DNA from: Sporodiniella umbellata
Lineage: Eukaryota; Mucoromycota; Mucoromycetes; Mucorales; Rhizopodaceae
Length of the DNA stretch: 64,000 bases
Direction of reading: 5' to 3'
Assembly (NCBI GenBank): GCA_025677835.1
Contig: JAIXMR010000110.1
Location: 30,717-94,716, forward strand
A program made the translations under genes and the position numbers. Below are positions 1-14,402 of the stretch, in pieces. The first letter of the stretch is position 1. Each line of letters starts with the position of its first letter. The notes beneath the pieces are model-generated. The model was not told the DNA's origin and ran no database searches. It saw only the letters and a program-made list of their open reading frames with translations.

Positions 1-2182
1 AACTACTATCCACCTCTTCAGCCGATCATATTTCCACAGCCGCATTGATTCTATACGAACTGGAAACCGTCATCAAAGAATGCGATTTTGATGGGATAGA
101 TATCGTAGCTCTCGCGTTGCCTGAGATAGGCGAGTCTAGGGATCGTATCGAGCAAGAAGCAAACAACTTGCTTAGAGAAGGAATCGAAAGTCAAAACCAG
201 TCAAAAATGGCAGCAGGCCTGCAGGTATTTTACAATATAAAGGAAATGGGTCAAAAACTGCAGCAAATCGTTGAAGAAATGTTGGATAACTTGATTCAAG
301 AAATCAGACAGGTAGTAAATGTCCAGTCTCTACAAAAAGCCATTGGAGGGAATGCATCAAAAAACACATCTCAATGGACAACTCTTTTATGGGAGCGTAT
401 GGGAGCGCTTATGAAGAGCATGGGCGATTACTGTATTAAGATTTATAGCCTCGAGAAAGTTTTAGAAATCAAAAAAGACCCTTTGACACAAGTCTCGTTT
501 CTCGAAGAGGTTGCTAAGGTTTGACATAGCTTTGCTTGTCCGCACAGAGATGTGACTAACAAACTATTCTAAAGGTACTCGATGCTAGCAGTCTCATTAG
601 CCACTTTTGGCAAGTACTGTCAGCCAACTTTGAGAAAGAGTTAAAGCAGGCTGTGCGAGCGTCAACGTTTGTCCATACTATTTTTGTTGGTGACTATCCT
701 AAGCTACTAAAGTTTTTGCACGAATTTTTTTCTCGACTTGCTTTAAGCAACGGTACACCACTTTCAGATTATCTACAAACACCTGAATACGTTATTATGT
801 TGCGTAGTTTTCACGCATTTCAGACTGGCTTTGTAACAAAGTCACGGCAGAAAATGTTTGATGCAGTCAACACGGCATTTCCCGCCTATGGGGCCCTAAC
901 TAGATCCCCGCCTACTCGAAGCAACTCTATTAACGTGGTTAGAGTTATTGGGCAGTAAGTTTACAATTTTTTTTGTACAAACGCATTAAACTAAAAACGT
1001 TGCAAACTGTAGTGAACTTGAAATAGCATCGATAGAACCTCAATTGGCTCAAGAGGTTGCCAAGAACGCTACAAAAGCTTTAAGTTCCTTTTGTGGAAAA
1101 TGCGAGAATTTGGTATTTTACACAAATACACAAAAAAAAAAAAGTATCTGACATATTGTTATGTAGCTTCCTTCTAATGAGCAACCTATTTATTCTAATG
1201 GGGCTAACTCTGTAGTAACAAACTACCTAAACATTAATATAGAGACAGCAGATGTTCTCTATTATATACATCAATCTATGTGGAAAGTCTTGGAAGAATA
1301 CTCTGAAAAAATCACGGATATCGTGATTGGGGAGGTTCAAGTAAGTGTATTTTCTTTATTCTAAAAAGAAGCACTAAGTGTTTAAATCAACAGAACTGTC
1401 ATACTTTGATGCAAAAAATCGGGACAAATCTAGTGAATTTGATAAAGAAAGACTCCGAGCAGGTTTTGTTGAAGATGCATCAGGAAAGCTTCTCAGGACA
1501 GCTACGACGAAGCTTCGAACCCAACGACGAAAAGAGCAACTATATGAAAGAGCTTGCAAATCGTGTTCGATACTACCATACGCAGATCCTTCAGCACTTT
1601 TCGTGCGGTGAAGAGCCAAAGATATGGTAAAGAATAAATCATATATTAGGAACACAACATGTTAACAACACAAAAAGGGTAAAAGCTATCGGTCAACATA
1701 TACTCCAAGTTTTCGTATTTCAAGCCAGTCTCATCCGTCCGTTAAGCGAAGCGGGGAAACTGAAATTGGCTGGCGATATGGCTGAACTTGAATTTACCAT
1801 CAGTCAGTTTGTCAGTGAATACAGCGTCAAAATGGAACAACTGGGAGCCGCTTATAAAGCATTGAGGACATTTCGGCCTCTACTATTTTTAGATTCTGCG
1901 CAACTTACGGCTGCTCACCACACAGCGGACTTATCAAAGCTAGTTTTGATTCATCACCTCATTGTCCGTTCCCACTCCGGCAATAAGGGCCTACCTCTTC
2001 CTAATACAGTATACGATCTATCAAGACATGACTATATGAAATGGATGGACAGTCAAACAGAGAAAGAAGCTGTACAGCTTGCACTGGACGCTATTACTAA
2101 AGGAAATAGATCAGCTTTAAACGACCTTCAAGATATACCTGAATTTAAACTGATTATAGAACTAGCCTCGGAAGAACAGTGA
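1..2182 (+). CDS. COG5: Conserved oligomeric Golgi complex subunit 5 (5'-partial)
   Basis: COG5 belongs to the eight-subunit COG tethering complex that captures recycling vesicles at the Golgi. The reading frame is already open at base 1, so the N-terminus lies outside the window. I read six exons: <1-518, 575-954, 1013-1112, 1167-1340, 1394-1626 and 1678-2182, all with GT...AG introns. The first exon carries the family signature around SADHISTAALILYELE and, further on, an LWERM...YSLEKVLEIKKDP block that is characteristic of COG5. The rest is helical, as expected for a CATCHR-type tether. The C-terminus is intact, ending FKLIIELASEEQ. The next gene starts about 415 bp downstream on the same strand. 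Identification is by recognised family sequence and is firm; the exact third-exon boundaries are less certain. Confidence 0.9.
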
Positions 2183-2596
2183 AAAATATATTTTTTTGGG
2201 GTACAGTGCACTTTGTTAATTATTTATACTAAAAAAAAATCTCTCCATCTTTCACTGTTTCTTTTTCCTTTTTCTTATTTTATTTCGCTAAACAAATGCG
2301 AACTTTTGTATACAATAGGCTGTGCCAATTCATGCAGGCCCGATTTCGAAAGGTCAATCCCGAATGGCCCTAATTAACGAACTCCTTCCGTGTTACCTTG
2401 AGTGATACAGTTTATTGACAAGTAGTCAGATGCGGTTTCCTTCCTTTTTTCTTCCTTATATTTGTGTTTTTGCTCCGAGTTACTGTCTGTATTTATTCAT
2501 TGTTTTCTTTTTAACGTCTTGACTGGATTTAATACACATACGCACGTACACGCACACACACATTCACACATTCACACACATATGTATATATATATA
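2183..2596. other. Intergenic region with CA/TA-rich microsatellite
   Basis: This stretch separates COG5 from the palmitoyltransferase gene. It holds T-rich pyrimidine tracts, then an imperfect CA/CACACATT repeat (about 2530-2580) that runs into a TA repeat ending just before the ATG at 2597. No coding signal was seen. It presumably holds the COG5 3' UTR and the promoter of the next gene. Confidence 0.6.
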
Positions 2597-3741
2597 ATGA
2601 ACATACTATCAGCACTGAGAGGGCCTGTAGTTGTTATTGCTGTTGCTTTGATGATTGCCTTTTTTGCTTATACTTCACAAATATTTGTAATTTGGCCCTA
2701 CCTCATAGCAGTTTTTAATTTAACCCAAACAGTATTAATACTACTGCCGCTCAACTTCTTTATTATTTTGACATATGTTCATTATTTTCTTACGTGTTTT
2801 ACAAATCCCGGATCAGTTCCTATACGTTACGTAAATTGAAGCACACCTAATCAAAAACCAAAAAAAATTAAATCTGCCTTTTTTCCCCTAGAGGCAAAGA
2901 CAACAAGCCTATGTCGAAGTAAAAAAGTCAACATGTATGCCTAGGTTCTGTAAATCTTGCGACAACTACAAGCCGCCCAGAGCCCACCACTGTTCAAAAT
3001 GCAAGCGATGTGTCCTGAAAATGGATCACCATTGCCCTTGGATAAATAATTGTGTAGGATACTTCAACTACTGTCACTTTATTCGATTTGTTGTTTGTGT
3101 GAACACTTCCTGCATTTATATCTTTGTTTTACTTTGCTGCAGATTGAATCAAGTTATAAAGAATTTGCATAAAGTAAGGGGACTTTTTTTTATTATTGAC
3201 TTATTAGTGTTTATTTACATGTATATATCTACATATAAAGGTTCGTCCGTATTCTATTGAAATTGGATTCCTTTCCGTTAATTTTATCTGCCTTGCCGTT
3301 GTCATAGCAATAGTCAGTAGATTAAATTTTTATCATTTCTACTACATTGCTACCAACACAACTACTATTGAATGGTTTGAAAAGGGAAGGTCGTTGATAT
3401 TTAAAGGCAATGGTTACGTACGCGACGTTAAAAGACCGTACCATCAGGGTCTATACCAAAACGTATATACTGTTTTGGGAAGCCCTATATTCTGGCTACT
3501 GCCTAGAGCTATGCAAGGCACGGGTCTTAACTTTCCCATTAGTTTAAACCTCTCAGATCACGAAGAGGGAGTTCTAGCGGAAAAGTCGCTCTCTTCTGCT
3601 TCTCCATTGGCTCGACCCCAGTCTGCAGAAACCTTTTGCTCAATAAACAATACTGAACCACTGGAAAAAGATGACACTCAAATTCCTGATAGGCCAACCT
3701 CGTTTTCAACATTTGTGTCAAATACCACAACGTTAGCGTAA
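2597..3741 (+). CDS. DHHC-type protein S-palmitoyltransferase
   Basis: This integral membrane enzyme attaches palmitate to cysteines of target proteins. Three exons (2597-2830, 2892-3173, 3241-3741) give 338 aa. Two N-terminal membrane segments (about residues 8-28 and 38-62) precede the cysteine-rich DHHC domain. That domain shows [15 protein letters not shown], then [18 protein letters not shown] with the catalytic DHHC cysteine, then [11 protein letters not shown]. Two further membrane segments follow, then the conserved TTxE motif (TTTIEWFE), and a serine-rich cytosolic tail. The start at 2597 gives a normal short N-terminus directly before the first membrane helix. The architecture is that of the PFA3/ZDHHC2-15 type, but I cannot assign an orthologue. 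All key residues are present, so the enzyme should be active. Confidence 0.92.
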
Positions 3742-3937
3742 TAGTGTGGTATTTTGATGATCCATAATAAAACTGGTATGATTTTAAAGGTTTTTTTTTC
3801 CTAAATATTTTTTCAACTCTGTAACAAAAAAAAAAAAACTTCCCGAACGCGATATAAAACGCTCGCCTTTTTCAAGTTATTTGAATGCCTTTTTCCCCTT
3901 TTCCTCTATTTATTTAATTTATTACTGTTAACTTATT

Positions 3938-4636
3938 ATGGAATCCACTGTAACAAGAAACTCACGTCAAAGACGAACAACAGTACAGGAAACAGCACAT
4001 CAGGCCTATATTGTGCAACAACAGTCAGTGACTGAACGATCGGATTTACTTTCGCCTGTTAAACCTGTCTATAGGTTGACATGTAAACATTGTCACACGA
4101 TTGTTTGCGCTCGAAGTATGAAGGCCATTTTGTTAGCAGATACCCGCATCGAATTATATAGTACAGATACGCCATCTCAGAGGTAGAGCAAATGAAAGCA
4201 ATCTTTGGTTTTCAGATAGATATCCAAATATGTTCATACTAAAAAAAAAGGTTTATTTGTTATTTGTAGTATGTGTGTATTGGATAAAGATTATTTGACA
4301 CGGTCCTGTCATTGCAGAATACGTGATGTAGCATGCTTAAAATGGTAAAATAGCGAATATAAACACAGGATTTTTTTTGTTTCATACATAAAAGAAGAAA
4401 TAATAACAAAACATTAAAGTGGAAACGTTATTGGGTATCATGTCGTATCACCGTGCGTTGAATGTTTAGAAGCTTGTAATAATGGCCACTTTTGGATGTT
4501 TCATTCAAGTGTCTGCGACCCAACGGAAAGAAGAGATGGAAAAAAGAAAGTCTTATGGAGCACCTTACCGAGAGCCGAACTAGACATTGAATTTTTAAGA
4601 GGCAACAAACTCCCTCATGATCAGCTTTGCAGATAA
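3938..4636 (+). CDS. FAM72-family protein
   Basis: Three exons (3938-4182, 4270-4344, 4420-4636) give 178 aa. The core closely follows the FAM72 family: CKHCHTIVC, then MKAILLADTRIELYSTD, then DKDYLTRSCHCRIRDVACLKCGN, then GYHVVSPCVECLEACNNGH and FWMFHSSVC, then LWSTLPRAELDIE. The paired cysteines are consistent with structural zinc binding. In mammals FAM72A binds the uracil glycosylase UNG2 and affects base-excision and mismatch repair; the role of fungal members is not established, so a repair function here is only inference. The protein has an extra basic N-terminal stretch of about 45 residues before the cysteine core. The last exon is too short in any one frame to be found without splicing. 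Confidence 0.88.
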
Positions 4637-4855
4637 AATAACATGGCTTTTGTATATGCCCCTCTTCAGGAACTTGCATTTTTTTTTTTACGCACTTTGC
4701 ATGGCGTGTAACGTTTGATTTGAATGTATAGTGCACGTAGTATAAAGAGGGTTTAAGAGCAAAGAAATTGAAAAATTAAGACTCTTTCTTTCCCCTATTC
4801 CTAATTTCCGTCTTTCTTTCGCTCCTTTGGCTTTCCCCTTTCTTTTGTTTTAGAC

Positions 4856-7223
4856 ATGTCATTTATAAGTAGACAGAGAGTGCGTCAGCGCATGAACAGT
4901 CGGATGGCACCGTCTTCCGTTTCGCCTGTTTCTTCCAATTCTCTCAGTTTAGTGATTCCATCTATCGAGGAATCGCTTCAGAATTGGACTAAAAGAGACT
5001 CTACTTGTTCGACACTTGCTTGGTTATTAGACTCTTGTCGGTGCTGTAATAAAACTCACTGCGAAAATTTAAATATTTTTGTACAGACTATCAAAAAATT
5101 GGAGGACGACTCTCGATTAGCAGCAGGTAAATAATAATAAAAAAGGAGAGATTACTTTGTTGTTGTTTTTTCCCTAAAAACGTCGGCTTATGTCTTTCCT
5201 TACATATATAGAAATCGGACAAAGCTTATTGCAGAAGCATGAGCAATACGTGACCGAAACTAGCGAGGCTAGACTAGGGCTTGAGGAGCAAGTAAATATA
5301 AATACAAATCTTGCAAATAAAAAAAAGTTTAATAACCGGCCAATCTAGCTTCTAGATACTCAAGGAAGAGTGCTTGAGCTGGAACAACTACTGATTCAAT
5401 CGGACACTATAAAGCTTGATTTGGAGCAGGAAAAAAACAGAATGACTTGGGAATGGCAAAAGACACAAAAAGTATGTGAAAAAAGGTAACATAAAAGACA
5501 GATCAAAAGAATACAAAGAGTACAAAAAAAAAAAAAAAAAAAAATATTAACAGTCAGATAAACTTGGTAATGAAGGCGCTAGACGAAACTTTGACTGATA
5601 TGGAGACTTGTAATCAACGCTCAAATAAACTTTTCAATGAATTAAGTATCAGAACTAGAGAAGTTGAAAAACTACAAGCCTGTAAATCTATGGCAAGTCA
5701 AGGAGAAGACGAACTTAGATCGGCCTTGGAAGATGCGGAGCAAGAGCTGGCCGACTCTAGAAAAGCGGAGCTCTCGTTGGAATCCAAATACAAGAAGCTC
5801 AAAACGAAATACGGTATAAACAAACACGCTTCGCTTTTTTGTCTCTTTATTCTTTTTTTTTTTTTTACTAAAAAGCTTTGCAGATCTAGTATACTATGAA
5901 AAGATAAAACTAGAGCAAGAGAGAAAGGATCTAGAAAGTGAAAAGACTAAATCTAAGCTTTTTGGAATAAAGGAGGCCAACGATACATTACGTAAAGACA
6001 TAAACAAGGTAGGATGTCTATTTATGTACATGGCATGCAGACATTAACGGACAAATTTTTCAAAGCATATATCCTCGGCTCTATTATTTCGTGACAGCAA
6101 AGGGCTACCTCCTGTAATAGAAAGCAACGACCACCTGGTTGAACTTATAAAAGACATTGTTTCGACCAACAATGAACTAAAGGTTAACTTGCAAGAAACC
6201 AAAGACTTGCTCTCAGAAAGTCGCAATGAATCTATGAATTTGCTAGCAAAAATGGAGCAGGAAGACAAAGATAAAGTGGTTTACGATGATGACGATACTA
6301 TGACAGAATTGGACATATGGCCACAAGAATCAACAAGCAATACCACATGTAGCAGTACAGACCCCTCTGCTGTTGTTCATCACCATTACCACTATCATGT
6401 CCGCAACAAGAGAAGATCATCGTCTCTACCAAAAGAGCCAGAGATGTCCCCTTGTCGCCAGCTATATCACCAAGCTTGTTTGCTTCAAGAAAGACTACAG
6501 CAGACGGAAACTCGAACTATCAATCGAAAACTACACCGAGTATTTGATATATTTGACTTGAGTAGTATGAGTAACTCAAACATTGAAAGCATTTTAATGA
6601 CTGAGGTCGGAAATCTTTCGAAGCGTATACCGTCAACAGAGGAGGAGTTATCTCTACTAATTCAAGTGGTTCAGGATCTATTGAAAGAAATCTGCCAACT
6701 TCGAATCAACATCAATGATCTCCAAGTAGAATATGTGAAAAAAGTAGAAGAGAATGGAGCTCGTCTAGAAAAAGAAATTCGAAAAAAACACGAGAGACTA
6801 AGGAAATCAACTGCATTGTCTTGGTTCTCAAATATTTTTCGAAAAAGTGCTTCCCCTCAAAGATCACAGGAACAAAAGAGAAACTTTCGCCGCCACAGTC
6901 GATCGTTACCATCTGTTCCTTCTGCAGCTACAGCTATATATGTACATACAGGCTGTCCAACAGCTATTTTGATACCCTCTAAACAAAACTCAGCGTTAGC
7001 GGATGACCATCAATGCAAATATACTCGATGCAGTGGGCCGTCATCAAGCTATCCTACCAAGTCTCCCAGTAGCAAAAAAAGACTAACAATAGGCTATCCT
7101 ATACGCCCCTCCCAGAGCACAAACTCCGTCTCAAAGTCATGCAGTTTGAAAAAAAAAAGGTCTTCGCTGACAATAAGCTCATTTGACGCAACAGGGTGGC
7201 TAGGAAACAAAATAAATCAGTAA
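4856..7223 (+). CDS. Coiled-coil protein of unknown function
   Basis: Six exons (4856-5126, 5212-5291, 5349-5471, 5558-5813, 5884-6008, 6066-7223) give a continuous 670-aa product; every junction keeps frame. Residues from about 55 to 310 are heptad-rich, with runs such as EDELRSALEDAEQELADS, so a long coiled coil is expected. After this come an acidic stretch (DDDDTMTELD), a histidine-rich patch (HHHYHYH) and a second helical block (about 400-520). The last 130 residues are basic and serine-rich (SFR/SLPSVPS-type) and probably disordered. I do not recognise a named domain. A structural or scaffold role at the cytoskeleton or in membrane traffic would fit, but that is a guess. The start codon is the first ATG after a pyrimidine-rich leader. 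Confidence 0.72.
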
Positions 7224-8314
7224 ATTTTTCTGTTTTTGCTTGTTTCCTATCAAATGCATTAGCCAGCAGTCTGTACAAAATAAAATATGCTTTTATAAAA
7301 AAAAAGACATGAAATTCATGAGAATCAAATTAAACCACTATATACTACTTGCTCATGTACATTTTGGTATTCGTTTATTCGTTTTTGAGAATTTAGCCTG
7401 GCCCCGTTTACGATCAAAAAACCAAACCTGCTAGCTGTTTGCTTTTAGAAAATTGAAAAAACCAAAGAATTTAAAGTTGCATATATGTATCAACCAATTG
7501 ACTGGCTAAATAAGACCACCTGTGTTCAACAGATTCAGTACATACTTTTTGAGCACAAAAGAATATAGTATTCTCAAGCTCCTGTTAGTTATTTAAATAC
7601 TATTTCGGTTTTTAGCAAAGCTTTTTCTTCTTTTACTTTCGATGTGTAAAATTCCTTGAATTTGTAGATTAACTTACTCAAACTCGGCGTTAATTAGTCA
7701 TTAGAGTTTATGAGTATCTTGCATCTTTTATTACAAAATCTCACACCATTATATGGTTTGTATCACTTCGGCTCTTATTTGTCTTACATATTAAGTTTAA
7801 GCTCTTATTTTCATGTTTGCCAATTTCACTCTACTTTATAAAAACCAAACGAAAATAGAGGCGAAATCTAGGTCAACTGATCGGCCGATCCCAGTAGCTA
7901 ACCCTTATGTACTAGATCGCTTACTCGAGCTTTCAAAAGTTACGGCGTGCTTCTTGTAATATAACAACTGTTTTTTTTTTTTTGAAAAAAGAAAAGAAGG
8001 CTATATAATTCGACATATTGCAACAAAAGTAAACTTGATTCGAATTTCCTATTGCTATTGTAAAATGTATGCCCAATAAAACCTGAGGAGGTTAATATGC
8101 CCCACCTCTATTTGTTGAATTTTACTGAGTAGCCTTCTACTCATGTGCAGTACCCCAAAATTTTATATCCCGAACTTTACAGTCCAAATAGGAAAGGATG
8201 CTGTCCAAAAACCAAAAACCTTTTTTTTCTTTCTTGTACCCCAACAATCAGAAAGCAACACAGAGGACATCAAATCCGAAAAAAAGGACAATTCGCTTTT
8301 TTTTCTTTTAGAAC
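7224..8314. other. Intergenic region, no gene seen
   Basis: About 1.1 kb lies between the coiled-coil gene and the LIM-binding gene. It is AT-rich with several T runs and only short ORFs without recognisable content. The 150 bp before the ATG at 8315 are pyrimidine-rich, as in other promoters of this window. I see nothing else in it. Confidence 0.55.
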
Positions 8315-10353
<2,039 letters not shown>

Positions 10354-10717
10354 ACTATATTTGTGTACAGTTAAAAAAACCACTCATATCTACCTCACTT
10401 ATCTCGCAACTATGTATCCCAAACTTAAGATCAAAAAAAAAAAAAGTCCGAATAAATTTCGCCTGTTTTCATGTCCTAACAATAGTTTTTCAAATCAATG
10501 TGTTGTCATATTGCATTATGCTAAAAAAAAAAAAAAAAAAAAAGGGCGTCATTATTTTAAAACTATCCGTTTTTTGAAAATATCATTGAGTGAAGAAGCG
10601 TAGTATACCAAAGGGAGGGTTTTCACCCAAAAAACCCTGAACAAGAAGAATAAAACGTATTTGCTGGACAGTTGGTTCTTTTCATCCTTTTTCTCTCGAA
10701 CGCACGTCTTTTAATAT

Positions 10718-12554
10718 ATGCCTTCAACGCATTGGACATTCCCTCTTAAGCTACTTTACTCCATTGGTATATCCTGTGTGTTTGTAGCACCCGCCTTAGT
10801 CGGGTATGCTCTCAAGATTCAGGTAACTCGTCAGTCTTTTTGGGTACTTGGCGTATACGGTCTGGTTGTGTTTTGTTTTATTGGCTTACAATTAAGCTTT
10901 GCTACTGTTAATCGAATTATGGCGCATCGTTACAGCAATCGCCTTGCTAAAGCTATCTCAAACAGTGACTTGACTACAGAGAAATTCGAAGTCTCAGAAA
11001 AGCCAACAGAAGTAATGGAGGAGGGCCAGCAAATAAGAAGCTGCACTAAAATGGGACTGGCTGTAGTAGGATATCGAGAAGAGCCTGGACTATTTTCTCA
11101 ATGTCTGGAGTCTATAAAAAGCTTGAAATATCCAGAACCTTTCAAGATAATTGCTGTTATAGACGGAGATGACAAGGATGATCAGGAGATGGCCGCAGTA
11201 TTTCAAAAGGTGTTTCCAAAGTGCCCCGTAGTAGTTTTGCCAGAGCTTCTGTCGTTTTCTTTTCAAAGACTAAAGTCTGAAGAGTCAACTAGGGCTAGTG
11301 TTGCTGGAAGTAGCAGTACAGAATCGGACACAATCAAAGAGAAACCCGACGTTTTGCTTGACTATGACCGAATTATCAAAGATCAGCTCACTTTGCCTAC
11401 GGATACTCAAGCCGTATGCTACCTACAGCCTCATCGTGGTAAAAGGCATGCTATGTATACAGCTTTTCGTGTGTTAATGGCAGCTGGGTGTGAGGCAATT
11501 ATGTCTACGGACTCTGATACACGCTTCGACCCTCAAGCAATGATAGAAATGGAAAAGGCTTTACATTGGTTTCCAAACATTGGTGCCGCTGCTGGGGATG
11601 TGCGTATATTAAATAGTAAAGACAGTCTCCTCTCTTATATGTCTTCTCTTCGCTACTGGATGGCTTTCAATATTGAACGTGCAGCCCAAAGCTTTAATCG
11701 ATGTGTTACTTGCGTATCAGGACCTATGGGTATCTACCGTTCTGATGTACTTAAACAAATTTTGGACGTGTGGATCGAGCAGTCTTTTTTAGGAATGGAA
11801 TGCACTTATGGCGATGATAGGTAGCTTGCTGCTCTTACATGTACCATTTACTCAATCTTTTTTTGTTAGGCATTTGACCAATCTAACGCTTCTCAAGGGA
11901 TATAGAGTAGTTTACACTCATTTAGCTTTTTGCGAAACTGAAACCCCAACTGCATTCCTTCGATGGTTTAAGCAACAAACAAGGTGGTCAAAAAGCTTTT
12001 ATAGGGAACTTCTTTGGAATGCTCGAAGTCTTCATAAACATAGCCCTTGGATGGCAGCTGAACTGTTTTATCAAGGCATATATCCATTTGTCTTGTTGTT
12101 TTCTATATTTCAAATTTTATTCTCGAAAACGCCCTTTATTCTTGTTGTCTGGCTTATATCTTTGGGTGCGATTGCTTGCATAAAAACTATATACTCGACT
12201 GTAGTTGCCTTATCCTTACGATTTCTTGGTTTCCCTGTATACTCTCTTTACTACCTTTTTGGCCTTGTTCCTTCTAAGCTTTGGGCGCTGATTTCTTTGT
12301 GGGATGTTGGATGGGGTACTTCGGCTAGGTCGGCTTCTGAAATGAAACGAGAAAACGTATTTTGTAGTAAGCTCAAAGAAGCTCTCCCCATTCTCTTTTG
12401 GTCACTTCTACTGTTGTCTGGTGTGACTTTTAATATTGTTATGTATTTTCTTGATCCTAATCATCCGACTGGTGCAGATTTCTTTGGTCTCGATACTGGC
12501 ATTGATCCCACCTCTATTGTATTTTATCCCAACCCAAACAACCATAAATTTTAA
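10718..12554 (+). CDS. Processive family 2 glycosyltransferase (hyaluronan/chitin synthase-like)
   Basis: Two exons (10718-11820, 11870-12554) give a 595-aa membrane protein. Two N-terminal membrane helices are followed by the GT2 catalytic domain. Visible motifs are VIDGDD (first Asp pair), STDSDTRFD (DxD metal site), VSGPMGIYR, TYGDDRHLTN (catalytic GDD base) and QQTRW (the QxxRW acceptor motif of processive synthases). Four or five C-terminal membrane segments probably form the extrusion channel. The length is nearer to hyaluronan synthase and NodC than to the much larger classic fungal chitin synthases, and no myosin or chitin-synthase N-terminal domain is present. The product cannot be fixed from sequence; a plasma-membrane UDP-GlcNAc-using polymerase is the best inference. 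An insert at about 185-210 is serine-rich. Confidence 0.86.
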
Positions 12555-14117
12555 ATAAAAATGCTGCTTTTTATTTCAAATAATAACGGCTATGGTTTAT
12601 TTTCTTTTAATTGAAAGCGGCAGCTATTATACCTGATTCTTATTTTTTCTGCTTTTTGTGCTGAACATATGGAATAGATTCTAAACACACTAAACCATAG
12701 TTGTAAGAAAAAAAAAGGGTATCTTCAAATATCGCCAAGTAACAAAAATAGACAACAAGTAGTTAAACAGCTATGTGAGTGGAGAAAGTCTAGACATAAA
12801 AGGATCTGATATTATCTACATCTCTAAAGATAAACCGAAGGAATTGGCTTAGCCAATTACAGTTGAAATCTGGTTGATTTCAGACAGGGCATTATAGAAG
12901 ACTAAAGGGGTATTGTCTTTGTATTTTTAACAGTTACTAGGCAATATTACTTTGAGAATATATATCAGAAAAAATGACATAATTGATACCAAGGTCTAGG
13001 GAAATGACTTTACGAATGCAGGTCTTGGTTACAGAAAATACCACTATAGGAAACCCAAGATATTCTACAGATTTTAAGTTTATGTTTTATAAACAAGGTT
13101 TAAAGATAACAGAAAACACATTTGTATACATAAAAAAACTCAGATGGAAATAAATTTATGTCTTAAAAACGTAGCAAGAAGTCAAATATTTTGGGATTAG
13201 CAGGCAGTTGTTTATGATTTTTAATAATAATCGGCTAAAAAAACAAAATAAGGCAAACTTGAAATTCTCTGGTAGGAGTATTTGATACTTTTTTTTGGAG
13301 ATGGCAGAAATATACTAATACCCAAAGAGCAAAATATACTTGATTGATACGGTATCCATAAGCAAGGGCTTACTATTTCATTTTTATGCTTTTTGCTGAG
13401 CAATCTTAAACTATATAAAACGTATTGTTATGTATCAGAAGATTTAGTCATGCTCCCGAGTTCACTTTCATCAATCGCCTATTGAGCCATTATATGAAAC
13501 GTTGCTCTCCTCATTCTTATAAGATTTGCTATTTACTAGGAGAATTCGCCTTTTTTCTCCTATTCTATTGAAGTTTTGTGTTTTTCACAAGCTTAGAAAG
13601 CTCAAAAACCGCTGTTTTAGTATTGCTTTGAATTAATTTCTTTAGGCAACAAAAGGCGATATTTTAAAATTCCTATGGTAACTAGTGACCAGTCTACAAA
13701 GTTTTCAAAGCAAACATAAAAGTCATTATCACAGTGATAAGAGTTAATCAGGATATCTAGTGTTTTGAAAAATAATAAAGACAGAAAACATACAGGAGTT
13801 AGATTTATTTCCATGGTTTTATATTAATCAAACACTGCTCTATCCTTTCATTTTATGATAAAATAGCTACAGAGGTCACTGTACCTAAAATAACGGTATT
13901 TATTTTAAAAAAAAACCTTTCGCAGTTGACGAGATACTGATATAAGTAGAGTAGAGATTTTCGCTTGAAAAAAGACAAGCAAATATATTGTTTTAAAATC
14001 CTCAAATACTTCTAATAGTTTGAGAAGAAAGGCTACTAAAATCAGAATCCTTAGTTATAGTATATAAACTATGAATCTTGATATTTTTGATTTTGGCTCC
14101 TCTGCTGGTTACGTTAA
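12555..14117. other. Intergenic region, no gene seen
   Basis: About 1.55 kb of very AT-rich sequence lies between the glycosyltransferase and the transposon. ORFs are short and featureless on both strands. Many TA dinucleotides make it a good target for a Tc1/mariner-type insertion, which is what ends it at 14118. Confidence 0.55.
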
Positions 14118-14119
14118 TA
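14118..14119. other. TA target-site duplication, left
   Basis: A TA dinucleotide directly abuts the left end of the inverted arm (CAGTCAAACC...). The matching TA is at 19584-19585. TA duplication is the hallmark of Tc1/mariner-superfamily insertion. Confidence 0.75.
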
Positions 14120-14402
14120 CAGTCAAACCTATGGAATTTGGCGTTTTCTCAAAAATAAATGGCGGAAAGACAAATATAAATGTCGGAAAGTCAAAAATAA
14201 GTGTCATGAGTTTAAATTGTTTTTGTCCACTTTGGTTAAAACAATTGTCGGAACCAGCTAACTAAAATTGACGGGAAGATTGCACCTGTTTTTGTCCCTC
14301 TCTCTTCCTAATAAAAATATAACATAATGATGAATATTTTTTTTTTATGAAGATGGACAGGAAAACATTTTTAATGAAGAAGGAGAAAAAGTTTACGATC
14401 CG

